A stretch of 64,000 nt of DNA from Sphingobacterium alkalisoli (GTDB taxonomy: Bacteria; Bacteroidota; Bacteroidia; Sphingobacteriales; Sphingobacteriaceae): positions 186,001-250,000 of the forward strand of contig NZ_SUKA01000003.1 in the NCBI RefSeq assembly GCF_005049105.1. Direction: 5' to 3'. Shown here in pieces: positions 1 through 8,919 of this stretch (positions are counted from its first letter, which is position 1; every line of letters begins with the position of its first letter). The position numbers were made by a program, and so were the translations under genes. The notes below the pieces were generated by a model, which was not told the DNA's origin, searched no databases, and was given only the letters and a program-made list of their open reading frames with translations.

Positions 1-2
1 TT

Positions 3-959
3 ACAGCTGTTTTGCATGAGCGTGGATTCCGTGTGGGAACATTGTTCACAGCAAAGGAAAATGCGATTTGTCAATGGAATAAAAAAAAATTATGGACTCT
101 TAAATCGGAACAGCCTACAGCTACTAAGGTTGACAGTCTTTCGCATGATCATCAAAAGGAGCGGAAGATCGGTTCGACTTCTAAAAAGTACCTAGCGGAA
201 TTGCGTTTGACGGATGCTGAGGGAAAGGTGTTTAAAAACGCGCAGGATAAGTGGCGCCAGATCAATCATTATATCGAAATACTGAGCTCGATGTTGAAAG
301 AACTGGCGTCTGAAAAAGTGTTGAATGTGGTCGATATGGGTGCGGGAAAAGGATATCTGACTTTTGCACTTTATGATTATCTGAATAATGAGCTGCAGAA
401 ACCTGCTTCTGTTGTGGGTGTCGAGTATCGGGAGGATTTGGTGTCTCTTTGTAATACGATTGCGGAGAAGTGTGATTTCAATAAGCTATCTTTTGTACAG
501 GGGACGATTGAAGATTTTAATCCTATACAAAAACCAAATGTATTGATTGCCCTACACGCTTGTGATACCGCTACAGATGATGCCATATATAAAGGAATAA
601 CCAATGAGACAGACCTAATTGTTGTAGCCCCCTGCTGCCATAAACAGGTAAGACGACAACTTGAAAAAGTAAAGACAGTGAACGATCTAGATTTCATGAC
701 GCAATATGGTATCTTTTTGGAGCGCCATGCGGAGATGTTGACAGATGGTATCCGCGCGCTGATTTTAGAGTATTACGGTTACCAGACCAAAGTGCTGCAG
801 TTTATAGCAGACGCACATACGCCCAAAAATGTGTTGATAGTAGGTGTCAAGAAAAAAATTAACGAGAAAAGACAACAGGAGATTTTAGCAAAACTTCAAG
901 CTACTAAAGCATATTTTGGAATTGAATACCATCATTTAGAGCGACTCTGTGGACTTTAA
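3..959 (+). CDS. SAM-dependent methyltransferase, 5'-truncated by window edge
   Basis: The frame is open to the left edge and no convincing start lies inside the window, so the N-terminus is missing. Visible are a class I SAM-binding motif (VVDMGAGKGYL, about residue 108 of the visible part), an ALHACDTATDDA segment and an APCCHK segment. This combination is typical of the Methyltransf_32 family (relatives of GSTCD and METTL25), in which the APCCHK-like segment follows the SAM fold. The substrate is unknown; RNA or protein modification is possible but is inference. It converges on the VOC gene with only 10 bases between the two stops. Confidence 0.75.
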   Translation, partial: TAVLHERGFRVGTLFTAKENAICQWNKKKLWTLKSEQPTATKVDSLSHDHQKERKIGSTSKKYLAELRLTDAEGKVFKNAQDKWRQINHYIEILSSMLKELASEKVLNVVDMGAGKGYLTFALYDYLNNELQKPASVVGVEYREDLVSLCNTIAEKCDFNKLSFVQGTIEDFNPIQKPNVLIALHACDTATDDAIYKGITNETDLIVVAPCCHKQVRRQLEKVKTVNDLDFMTQYGIFLERHAEMLTDGIRALILEYYGYQTKVLQFIADAHTPKNVLIVGVKKKINEKRQQEILAKLQATKAYFGIEYHHLERLCGL

Positions 960-969
960 GTCTGATCGG

Positions 970-1356
970 TTAACTTTCGTAGAGCTCCAATGGCAGATGA
1001 TCCGGATCAAAAAAAAAGGTAAACTTCTTGCCAGTTATTTTATCTACTCGGACATCTTCGACGGGAATGTGTTTAGATCTGAGTTCTTGAACCGCTTCAT
1101 CCACGTTGTCGACTACGAAGGCCAAATGTCTTAATCCTGTAGCCTCAGGACGGGTAGCACGGCTGGCGTACTTTGGAAAGGAGAATAATTCGATAATGTA
1201 TTGACCATTCAATGCAAGATCTAATTTATAGGAATCCCGTTCTTGGCGATAGGTCTCTTTTAGGATATGCAGGCCTAAAATTTGCGTATAAAATGATTTG
1301 GACTTGTTATAGTCGCTCGCAATAATAGCGATATGGTGAATAGATTTTAGTTTCAT
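970..1356 (-). CDS. VOC-family (glyoxalase-like) metalloprotein
   Basis: 128 residues, the normal size of a single-chain vicinal oxygen chelate protein made of two beta-alpha-beta-beta-beta modules. Likely metal ligands are H8 (IHHIAI), E56 (IIELFSF), H77 (GLRHLAF) and E124 (PLELYE), in the order used by glyoxalase I. It most resembles the YaeR/GloA2 group, whose physiological substrate is uncertain, so I do not call it glyoxalase I. It lies 12 bases downstream of the DUF72 gene on the same strand and is probably co-transcribed with it. Confidence 0.8.
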   Translation of the reverse strand: MKLKSIHHIAIIASDYNKSKSFYTQILGLHILKETYRQERDSYKLDLALNGQYIIELFSFPKYASRATRPEATGLRHLAFVVDNVDEAVQELRSKHIPVEDVRVDKITGKKFTFFFDPDHLPLELYES

Positions 1357-1368
1357 TGGCTCATTACC

Positions 1369-2274
1369 TTATTTAAATAATGTTGGCGCAGCGGGTTTAC
1401 CTTCTTCTGGTTTACTGGGGATAGATAGGTCGGTTCCGATTGCTTCGTTGAGTTTTTTTATAAAATGAGCAGCTAGAAGCGGAGACTCCACTTCTATATT
1501 TTGATGGATAAAGAAATATAAATGCTGTAAACCTGCGTCTTTCCACTTTTTTATGACTCCTATCCATTCCTCTAAACGGGTATAATCGGACGGGTGATTC
1601 GCACCCACATAGCGTACGAATGCAGTTGGTGTCGTTAAGCGCATGTGCATCATGTCTCTTCGGCCCGCCGTATCGACGATAATATTTGTAGTGCCCGTTG
1701 CTTCAAGCAGTTGATAGAATTTTTTGGCAACTTCATTATTGGAAAACCATTCTTCATTACGTACCTCTACTGCCAAGGGATATCCTTTTGGAAAGTGATT
1801 CAGGAAATCTGCTAAACGATCAAAATCCTTGGGTTTATAATTGTCAATTAACTGGAGAAAAGCCATACCCAGTTTCTCGTCAAATAATACTGTAGAATCG
1901 ACAAAATTTTTCACCTTCTCTTCGGTATTCAATAGCCTACTGAAGTGACTGATGGATTGAGGTATCTTTGGAAAGAACTTAAAATCTTTTTGGGTTTTTT
2001 CTTTCCAGGTTTCAACCTGCTGTTTTGAAGGCGAATTATAAAAGGTCGCGTTTAGCTCGATCGAGTTAAATTGCGTTGAATAATACACGAGTTCGTCTTT
2101 TGTGCCGCGCGGGTAAAATCCCTTTAAATCGGCCTTATTCCATTTCGCACAGCCTACGTATACATCCATAGGCTCCTTAGGTTTATTGTTATGTAGTAAA
2201 TCTAACGTTTCTTTTGGTGTCTCCGGAATCGTAAAATCGATCGTGGAAGGGTCTGCTACTTGTCCGAATTTCAT
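1369..2274 (-). CDS. DUF72 (YecE-like) family protein
   Basis: 301 residues. It contains the DUF72 landmarks: VYVGCAKWNKADLKGFYP near residue 40, YYSTQFNSIELNATFY near 65, PKIPQSISH near 105, LPLAVEVRNEEW-like region near 170 (PLAVEVRNEEWF) and a YVRYVGANH-type segment near 220. DUF72 proteins adopt a TIM-barrel-like fold; their biochemical role is unknown. First gene of a probable two-gene operon with the VOC gene, and divergent from the MscS gene with about 90 bases between the two starts. Confidence 0.85.
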   Translation of the reverse strand: MKFGQVADPSTIDFTIPETPKETLDLLHNNKPKEPMDVYVGCAKWNKADLKGFYPRGTKDELVYYSTQFNSIELNATFYNSPSKQQVETWKEKTQKDFKFFPKIPQSISHFSRLLNTEEKVKNFVDSTVLFDEKLGMAFLQLIDNYKPKDFDRLADFLNHFPKGYPLAVEVRNEEWFSNNEVAKKFYQLLEATGTTNIIVDTAGRRDMMHMRLTTPTAFVRYVGANHPSDYTRLEEWIGVIKKWKDAGLQHLYFFIHQNIEVESPLLAAHFIKKLNEAIGTDLSIPSKPEEGKPAAPTLFK

Positions 2275-2362
2275 ATTTATTTTTATTATTTCTATAAAAA
2301 TAAGAGTTAGTTTACGAATTTTAATAACTTAAGGCAATAATACTGTTATTTTTAATTTGCAT

Positions 2363-4156
2363 ATGAAATTCTTTTACCTCATTTTTTTGCTGTTCTGTAT
2401 CCAACTTTGTTTAGGTCAAAATGTGGATAGTCTCGTAACGGAGCAAAAATTAACGGAACAGTCTGACCGATTATTGAAAATAAAGGAACAACAGAACCAG
2501 GATTCATTAAGAAGGCTACAATTAGAAAATAGGCTGTTTTCTGACGAGCTTGAAGATACTAAAGAAAAGCAGGCTTTATTGACTGAGCTACATTTTCTGA
2601 AAAGCCGGGATTCACTGGCGCTAGCTGAGCGTAAAAGAAAAGTAGATTCCATGCGTGTAATAAACCCAGGTATGCCTGTTACACCTTTTGCTGATACTTT
2701 ATTTACCATCTACCGGGGGATTGGCGGCTTCTCGATCCGCGAGCGTGCGAACGCCGTACAAACCCGGATCAAAACATTGGCAGACCTATATTCTTTTCAT
2801 GTAGATTCAATACGGGTGGTCGAAAACGAGAATATGTGGTATATAACCGGAGCGAATGATATGATAATGAGTATTAGTGAGGAAGATGCACTTTGGATGA
2901 ACTCTACACCTAATGCGCTAGCACAGTTATTTGCTGACAAGATAAAAGGGAGCATTACGCAGTATAGAGACGACACGAGTATCACGAAGTTGATGAAGGG
3001 TATCGGATTGGCTGCACTCGTATTGTGCGTGGTATCGTTAATTGTATATGGTATCAATAGGTTAGCCAGCTACACCCGACGTATCGTACTGCGAAATAAA
3101 GGCAATAAATTAACTGGCATACGAATTAGAGGCTATGAATTAGTTTCTTCTTCAAAACAGGTTCGGTTTATATGGACGCTTTTCAATTTAGTCAAGTGGT
3201 TGTTTATCTTGATGGTCATTTACCTAGCTTTACCGATAGTTTTTAATCTTTTCCCCGCTACGGAGGGATTTGCCACCGTACTGCTGAGTTATATTTTAGA
3301 TCCGATTAAGAAGATTAGTCTGGCAGTTATCAATTATTTTCCAAATCTGATAACGGTGATTGTAATCGTAATAATTTTCCACTATATCTTTAAGATCCTC
3401 AAATATTTTGCAAATGAGCTACATCGTGGTGCATTAAATATACCTGGATTTTATGCGGACTGGACATTGCCTACATATCAAATACTTCGTGTACTGCTAA
3501 CAGCATTTATGTTGATCGTAATCTTCCCTTATCTTCCGGGGTCGAAGTCTCCAATCTTTCAAGGTGTTTCTGTTTTTATAGGGATCTTATTTACATTTGG
3601 ATCTGCAGGAGCGCTGGGAAATGTGGTAGCTGGATTGGTAATCACATATATGCGACCATTTAGTATCGGAGATCGGGTGAAAATTGGGGAAGTACAAGGG
3701 GATATTATTGAAAAAACATTACTAGTAACGCGCATACGAACGATAAAAAATGAAATAATATCCGTTCCTAATTCGCAGGTGATGAACTCACATACAATTA
3801 ATTACAGCACAGATGCTCCTGATAAAGGTTTGATTCTACATACGACCATTACAATTGGTTACGACGTACCTTGGCAGACTATACATAGGCTTGCTATTGA
3901 AGCTGCAAGCACGGTACAATATATTGAGATCGAACCGTCTCCCTTTGTTTTGCAAACGAGTCTAGACGATTATTACGTTTCGTACCAGATCAATGCGTAT
4001 ACTAAACAGCCCAATAAACAGGCGTTGATTTATTCTGAATTGCATAAAAATTTGCTTGACGGGTTTCACGCTGCGGGAGTTGAAATCATGTCGCCACACT
4101 ATAGAGTGGTGCGCAATAATGAAGATATTGCAATACCACCCACGGAGGAAAAATAG
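2363..4156 (+). CDS. MscS-family mechanosensitive ion channel
   Basis: I chose the ATG at 2363 rather than a TTG two codons earlier, because it begins a clean signal peptide (MKFFYLIFLLFCIQLCLGQ). The 597-residue product then has a charged, probably coiled-coil periplasmic region (about 25-110), several membrane segments (about 210-230, 270-310, 325-345, 375-415), and the MscS core: glycine/alanine-rich pore helix (GSAGALGNVVAGLVIT, about 415-430) followed by the beta domain (PFSIGDRVKIG; ISVPNSQVM). Such channels release solutes during osmotic downshock at the inner membrane. It is longer than E. coli MscS (286 residues), as in MscK/YnaI-like members. Confidence 0.9.
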   Translation: MKFFYLIFLLFCIQLCLGQNVDSLVTEQKLTEQSDRLLKIKEQQNQDSLRRLQLENRLFSDELEDTKEKQALLTELHFLKSRDSLALAERKRKVDSMRVINPGMPVTPFADTLFTIYRGIGGFSIRERANAVQTRIKTLADLYSFHVDSIRVVENENMWYITGANDMIMSISEEDALWMNSTPNALAQLFADKIKGSITQYRDDTSITKLMKGIGLAALVLCVVSLIVYGINRLASYTRRIVLRNKGNKLTGIRIRGYELVSSSKQVRFIWTLFNLVKWLFILMVIYLALPIVFNLFPATEGFATVLLSYILDPIKKISLAVINYFPNLITVIVIVIIFHYIFKILKYFANELHRGALNIPGFYADWTLPTYQILRVLLTAFMLIVIFPYLPGSKSPIFQGVSVFIGILFTFGSAGALGNVVAGLVITYMRPFSIGDRVKIGEVQGDIIEKTLLVTRIRTIKNEIISVPNSQVMNSHTINYSTDAPDKGLILHTTITIGYDVPWQTIHRLAIEAASTVQYIEIEPSPFVLQTSLDDYYVSYQINAYTKQPNKQALIYSELHKNLLDGFHAAGVEIMSPHYRVVRNNEDIAIPPTEEK

Positions 4157-4166
4157 GGGGAAACAA

Positions 4167-4207
4167 AACTTTCATGATCCATTGAATCACCAACAGGCAT
4201 GAAAGTT
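4167..4207. other. 10-bp inverted repeat after the MscS gene
   Basis: AACTTTCATG (4167-4176) and CATGAAAGTT (4198-4207) are perfect complements around a 21-base loop, 10 bases after the MscS stop. No T-run follows on the + strand, so it is not an obvious terminator. It may be a 3' UTR stem or chance. Confidence 0.4.
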
Positions 4208-4247
4208 CTTGATGGCCTTTGAGAAATAGATACTTTCAGAAAAAATA

Positions 4248-4277
4248 AAGCCCTCACTCGCGGTAAGGGCTTTTTAG
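4248..4277. terminator. Bidirectional terminator between MscS and clpB genes
   Basis: A 7-bp stem, AAGCCCT (4248-4254) with AGGGCTT (4266-4272), is followed by T residues on the + strand and preceded by an A-rich tract that gives T residues on the - strand. It can serve both convergent genes. Confidence 0.75.
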
Positions 4278-4307
4278 ATATAATCGTAACGTATTATACA
4301 ACTTCGC

Positions 4308-6905
4308 TTATTCGCTTTTGTTTAAGAATACAAATTGTCCATCAAAAACATCCAATTGTATAACGGAGTCACTGGTCACTTTCCCGGAAAGAATTTCTTT
4401 GGACAATTCGTTCAGGATGCGCTTTTGAATAACACGCTTCAATGGGCGTGCTCCATAAATAGGATCGTATCCTAACTGTGCAAGCCAATCCAGCGCTTCA
4501 TCTGTAGCGGACAATGCGATGTTTTGTTCAGCAAGTTGGTGTTGTACACGACTAAATTGCATCCGAACGATATCACCAATTTCATTGCGACTCAGTGGAG
4601 TAAACATGATGATTTCGTCGATACGGTTCAAGAACTCTGGCCGAATGGTCTTCTGTAAGAGTTCAAATACTTCGTCTTTTGTTTTAGCGATCACGCTATC
4701 CTTGTTTTCCTCTGTTAACCGACTGAAGTTTTCCTGAATAAGGTGCGAACCTGTATTAGAGGTCATAATGATAATGGTGTTTTTAAAGTTGACCGTACGA
4801 CCTTTATTATCGGTTAAATGTCCATCATCGAGTACCTGTAACAGAATATTAAATACATCGGGGTGTGCTTTCTCTATCTCATCTAACAATACAACAGAGT
4901 AGGGGCGACGACGAACCGCCTCGGTTAACTGACCACCTTCATCGTATCCTACGTATCCCGGAGGCGCACCGATCAACCTTGATACCGCATGACGTTCCTG
5001 GTACTCAGACATATCGATACGCAACAGAGCTTGCTCATCGTCGAACAGAAATTCGGCTAGCGCTTTTGCTAATTCAGTTTTACCTACCCCTGTAGTTCCC
5101 AGAAATATAAACGAACCTATAGGACGTTTGGCATCACTTAATCCCGCACGGGAACGGCGAATGGCATCTGAAATAGCTTCGATGGCCTCGTCCTGTCCGG
5201 CTACGCGTTTGTGTAGTTCTTGTTCCAACGTCAGTAGTTTTTCACGTTCGGATTGGATCATTTTATTAACTGGAATACCTGTCCAACGCGATACGACGTC
5301 TGCAATATCTTCGGCGGTAACTTCTTCTTTGAGCATGCGGCTACCTTGTTGTTTTTCCGTCAATTCGGCCTTTAGTTTTTCGGCAACGTCTTGGGCTTCC
5401 TTGATTTTACCATAGCGTAATTCGGCTACTTTACCATAATCTCCGGCACGCTCCGCTTGCTCAGCCTCCAATTTATAGTCTTCGATGTTCTGAATTTCCT
5501 GATTCACGCGATCTACTAAGTTTTTTTCCGATTGCCAAGCAGCTTTTAACGAATCACGTTCGTTAGAAAGATTGGCAATAGTCTCAGACAGCTCAGCAAC
5601 TTTCTTTTTGTCATTTTCTCGTTTGATCGCTTCACGTTCAATCTCCAACTGCATGATACGACGTTCGAGCTCGTCGACAGCTTCTGGTACAGAATCCATC
5701 TCAAGTCGTAACTTGGAAGCAGCTTCATCGATCAAATCGATGGCTTTATCAGGTAAGAAGCGATCGGTAATATAGCGCTGGGAAAGTTCTACCGCTGCGA
5801 TAATAGACTCGTCTAAAATACGCACTTTATGGTGTGTTTCATAACGTTCTTTCAGACCTCGAAGGATGGAAATTGCATCTTGCGTATCGGGCTCTTCCAC
5901 CATTATTTTTTGAAAGCGACGCTCTAAGGCCTTATCTTTTTCAAAATACTTTTGATATTCATTTAATGTAGTAGCACCAATTGCGCGTAATTCGCCTCTT
6001 GCCAAAGCAGGTTTTAATATATTGGCCGCATCCATCGCACCCTCGCCACCACCGGCTCCCACTAACGTATGGATCTCATCAATAAAGAGAATAATTTCGC
6101 CGTCACTTTCCGTTACCTCTTTTACAACGGCTTTTAAGCGTTCTTCAAATTCTCCTTTATATTTGGCACCAGCAATTAAGGCACCCATATCCAATGAATA
6201 CACCGTTTTCGTTTTTAAATTCTCCGGTGCATCGCCTTTGATAATACGATGTGCAATACCTTCTGCGATGGCTGTCTTTCCGACTCCGGGCTCACCAACC
6301 AGAATAGGATTGTTTTTGGTGCGTCTGGATAATATTTGCATTACGCGACGGATTTCTTCATCACGCCCTATTACCGGATCTAATTTTCCGGATTCTGCAT
6401 ATTCGTTTAGATTTCTTGCATACTTTCCTAATGCATTATAAGTTGCTTCGGCATTCTGATCCGTAACGCGCGAACTACCACGAAGCTCCCTAATAGCCAG
6501 TTTAAGATCTTTTTCATTAACACCTTGATCTTTCAATAAACTCGATACTTTGTCATTAGCCGACAACAGACCGAGTAAAATATGTTCAATGGAAACAAAT
6601 TCGTCATTGAATTCTTTCAAATAACTCTGTGCTTTCTGCAACACGGCGGCAGAACTATTGCTGATGTATATATTGGTTCCACTTACTTTCGGTAAGGATT
6701 CTATTTGTTTAGTTATCTCCGTCGTTACGTACGAAATATTGACATTCAGTTTTTTTAGCAGATGATTGACCACATGCTCATCTACCATCAACAACGCTTT
6801 TAGAAGATGTGCTGGTTCTACAGCTTGTTGTTGATTACCGGTAGCGATCTCTGACGCTTTTTGAATCGCTTCTTGTGCTTTGATGGTATAATTATTGAAA
6901 TTCAT
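4308..6905 (-). CDS. clpB: ATP-dependent disaggregase chaperone ClpB
   Basis: 865 residues, the usual length. Order of parts: Clp N-domain repeats (1-150), first AAA+ module with Walker A GEPGVGKTA (about 203-212) and Walker B LFIDEIHTLVG, the ClpB-specific coiled-coil middle domain (about 400-530, rich in E/K/R), and second AAA+ module with Walker A GTTGVGKTE and VLLDEIEKAHPDV. A ClpP-binding IGL/F loop is not evident, as expected for ClpB. With DnaK it rescues aggregated proteins in the cytosol. The gene is monocistronic, with its own terminator and a 248-base upstream gap; I could not identify a heat-shock promoter by eye. Confidence 0.98.
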   Translation of the reverse strand: MNFNNYTIKAQEAIQKASEIATGNQQQAVEPAHLLKALLMVDEHVVNHLLKKLNVNISYVTTEITKQIESLPKVSGTNIYISNSSAAVLQKAQSYLKEFNDEFVSIEHILLGLLSANDKVSSLLKDQGVNEKDLKLAIRELRGSSRVTDQNAEATYNALGKYARNLNEYAESGKLDPVIGRDEEIRRVMQILSRRTKNNPILVGEPGVGKTAIAEGIAHRIIKGDAPENLKTKTVYSLDMGALIAGAKYKGEFEERLKAVVKEVTESDGEIILFIDEIHTLVGAGGGEGAMDAANILKPALARGELRAIGATTLNEYQKYFEKDKALERRFQKIMVEEPDTQDAISILRGLKERYETHHKVRILDESIIAAVELSQRYITDRFLPDKAIDLIDEAASKLRLEMDSVPEAVDELERRIMQLEIEREAIKRENDKKKVAELSETIANLSNERDSLKAAWQSEKNLVDRVNQEIQNIEDYKLEAEQAERAGDYGKVAELRYGKIKEAQDVAEKLKAELTEKQQGSRMLKEEVTAEDIADVVSRWTGIPVNKMIQSEREKLLTLEQELHKRVAGQDEAIEAISDAIRRSRAGLSDAKRPIGSFIFLGTTGVGKTELAKALAEFLFDDEQALLRIDMSEYQERHAVSRLIGAPPGYVGYDEGGQLTEAVRRRPYSVVLLDEIEKAHPDVFNILLQVLDDGHLTDNKGRTVNFKNTIIIMTSNTGSHLIQENFSRLTEENKDSVIAKTKDEVFELLQKTIRPEFLNRIDEIIMFTPLSRNEIGDIVRMQFSRVQHQLAEQNIALSATDEALDWLAQLGYDPIYGARPLKRVIQKRILNELSKEILSGKVTSDSVIQLDVFDGQFVFLNKSE

Positions 6906-7153
6906 AGTTGCTCTCTATTTATATTGATAAGTTAACAAATTAGATGCCTTGGTGTTTTCATGACCATATTCCTGAAATTATGTCTGTTACGCCCGAAAAA
7001 TAACGACAAAATTTCTGAATTACTTAAAAAATGCTGAAATAATTTCACTGATTTTCAAAAACTTAATGAAAAATCGGAAACAAAATAGAGAAGAAGTATT
7101 GATTTTTTAACTTTAGCTTGCGATATTTGCATCACGATACTTCATTTAAGCAT

Positions 7154-7226
<73 letters not shown>

Positions 7227-7268
7227 CAAAAGCAAAAAGCTCAACGAAAGTTGAGCTTTTTGCTTTTG
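7227..7268. terminator. Strong terminator after tRNA-Thr
   Basis: A perfect 19-bp stem (7227-7245 with 7250-7268) closed by a GAAA tetraloop. Its arms contain A and T runs so it can end transcription in both directions, serving the tRNA (+) and the lipoprotein gene (-). Confidence 0.85.
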
Positions 7269-7287
7269 ATAGAAGACCGTTTTTTGA

Positions 7288-7671
7288 TTATCGATCACAG
7301 TCGGCTGTCCACGTTCTTCCATCTTTCGTGTAAGCGATTCGCAATGTGCTTTCAGTAATAGTAATCGTACCCAATGCACCATCACCAATAATGATAGTAT
7401 TGTTATCACCTTTTTTCATTTCGATATTACCTAAGGTAGGTATCCCGTCCGAAAAATTGAATGTGTAGGTATCTCCAACCTTGACTACGGTCACAGATCC
7501 ATTGGTCGTGCTAACATCATCCTCATCATCATCTGTACTAGCGAAACTTACATCTCCTTCATACCTACCTGTAAACAAATCGTTATCGGCAGGGTCATCG
7601 TCTTTGCTACATGCGCTGAATGCGAAAAGCGTAATAAATAAGAGGCTTAAAATTTTAATTGAATTTTTCAT
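7288..7671 (-). CDS. Small putative surface lipoprotein
   Basis: 127 residues. A type II signal peptide (MKNSIKILSLLFITLFAFSAC) places the lipidated cysteine at 21. It is followed by SKDDD, an acidic +2 to +6 stretch like the lipoprotein export signal that sends lipoproteins to the cell surface in Bacteroidota. The rest is Gly/Asp/Thr-rich with alternating beta-strand character (GDTYTFNFSDG, TITITESTLRIAYT) and ends in TWTADCDR; it may be a small lipocalin-like or beta-sandwich module. I do not recognise a named family. Function unknown. Confidence 0.75.
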   Translation of the reverse strand: MKNSIKILSLLFITLFAFSACSKDDDPADNDLFTGRYEGDVSFASTDDDEDDVSTTNGSVTVVKVGDTYTFNFSDGIPTLGNIEMKKGDNNTIIIGDGALGTITITESTLRIAYTKDGRTWTADCDR

Positions 7672-7809
7672 TGTGTTGTATGTTTTAATGTTACTATTTA
7701 ATCCTACAACAAGTGAAATCAGATACTAGCACACAGCCTGCTTATAGTTTTAACATTTGTTAACATTCGGGAAATAGTAAAAGTTACTAATCGACGGCTT
7801 AAATATTTT

Positions 7810-8871
7810 TTAAAACAAGGTAAGCTGAACCGGTGTTGCGTTGGCAGGTCCAGTACAATTATATTCGAATGTTTCGCGATTCAAACCGTATTTAGCGCAG
7901 TGCAAACGAAAGCTGTCGCGAATTATCTCTGCTACTTTACCGCTTCCCTTCATCCGAAGTCCGAAATTACTGTTATTTACCTGGCCTTCATGGCAAGATT
8001 GAATGCCGTGCCATATCTTATCAGCACGATCTGGATAGGCCTGTGTTAGCCAATCCTTAAAAACCTCACCAATCTGCCCATTTAATCTTACGATAATATA
8101 ACTGGCCCATTTTGCACCACGAGCAACAGTCTCTTTTAAAACTGCTGGTATTTCATGATCCGTTAGTCCGGGGATAACTGGTGCGACATTTACGCCTGTG
8201 GGGATGCCTTTTTTACTTAATTCTTCTATCACACGAAAGCGCTGGGAAGCAGTGGCCGTGCGGGGTTCTAGTTTTAGCCGTGTCTCCTCTGTTAACGAGT
8301 TAATAGACATAAATATCCTCACGAGATTATGCGTGGCCATTTCTTCCAAAATATCTGCATCTCGAAGGATTAAGCTATTCTTTGTAATTATACTGATCGG
8401 TTGCTTATGGCGTAACGCTATTTCCAATATTCGTCGGGTAAGTCGAAATTTTCGTTCTGCTGGCTGATAACAATCGGTATTTCCGGAAAGGTGGATAGGC
8501 GTGATGGGCCATTCTTTTTTGCTGATGAATTTTTCGAAAAGCTCGGGCGCATTTTCCTTTACGATAATTTTCCGTTCGAAATCCAGCCCCGAACTGAGAT
8601 CCCAATATTGATGGGAATTTCGGGCATAACAATAAATACAACCATGCTCACATCCCTGGTATGGATTAGCAGAGTACATCATTCCAACATCGGGGCTATC
8701 GACCTTATGCACTAGAGACTTCGCCTCGGAGTGAATAAATGTTGTTCTGTTATTTTCTGATTCCCAATCATCAATAGCTTCGATGTGCTCTATTGTATAC
8801 TTCGCTTTTTTATAGACGCTATGGGGGTTATATTGCGCACCTCTTCCTTTTATGTAATCTTTCTCCTGCAT
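7810..8871 (-). CDS. PA0069-family radical SAM protein
   Basis: 353 residues with a CX3CX2C iron-sulfur motif (C74, C78, C81 in GCEHGCIYCYAR), followed by SGLDFERKIIVKENAPELF and SGNTDCYQPAE, matching the PA0069/SplB-like radical SAM family. Family members bind a 4Fe-4S cluster and S-adenosylmethionine; the substrate is unknown. DNA photoproduct repair as in SplB is not established for this group, so I do not assign it. It is 48 bases downstream of ppk1 on the same strand. Confidence 0.85.
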   Translation of the reverse strand: MQEKDYIKGRGAQYNPHSVYKKAKYTIEHIEAIDDWESENNRTTFIHSEAKSLVHKVDSPDVGMMYSANPYQGCEHGCIYCYARNSHQYWDLSSGLDFERKIIVKENAPELFEKFISKKEWPITPIHLSGNTDCYQPAERKFRLTRRILEIALRHKQPISIITKNSLILRDADILEEMATHNLVRIFMSINSLTEETRLKLEPRTATASQRFRVIEELSKKGIPTGVNVAPVIPGLTDHEIPAVLKETVARGAKWASYIIVRLNGQIGEVFKDWLTQAYPDRADKIWHGIQSCHEGQVNNSNFGLRMKGSGKVAEIIRDSFRLHCAKYGLNRETFEYNCTGPANATPVQLTLF

Positions 8872-8919
8872 AACAGGGTTAAAATTACTAAATAAATTAG
8901 TAAAATAAATACTATTGAC

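Noticed and set aside
377..697. Long open frame on the strand opposite the methyltransferase gene
   Set aside because: It lies wholly inside the methyltransferase gene, has no family features and is best explained as a shadow frame; similar frames opposite clpB and other genes were dropped for the same reason.
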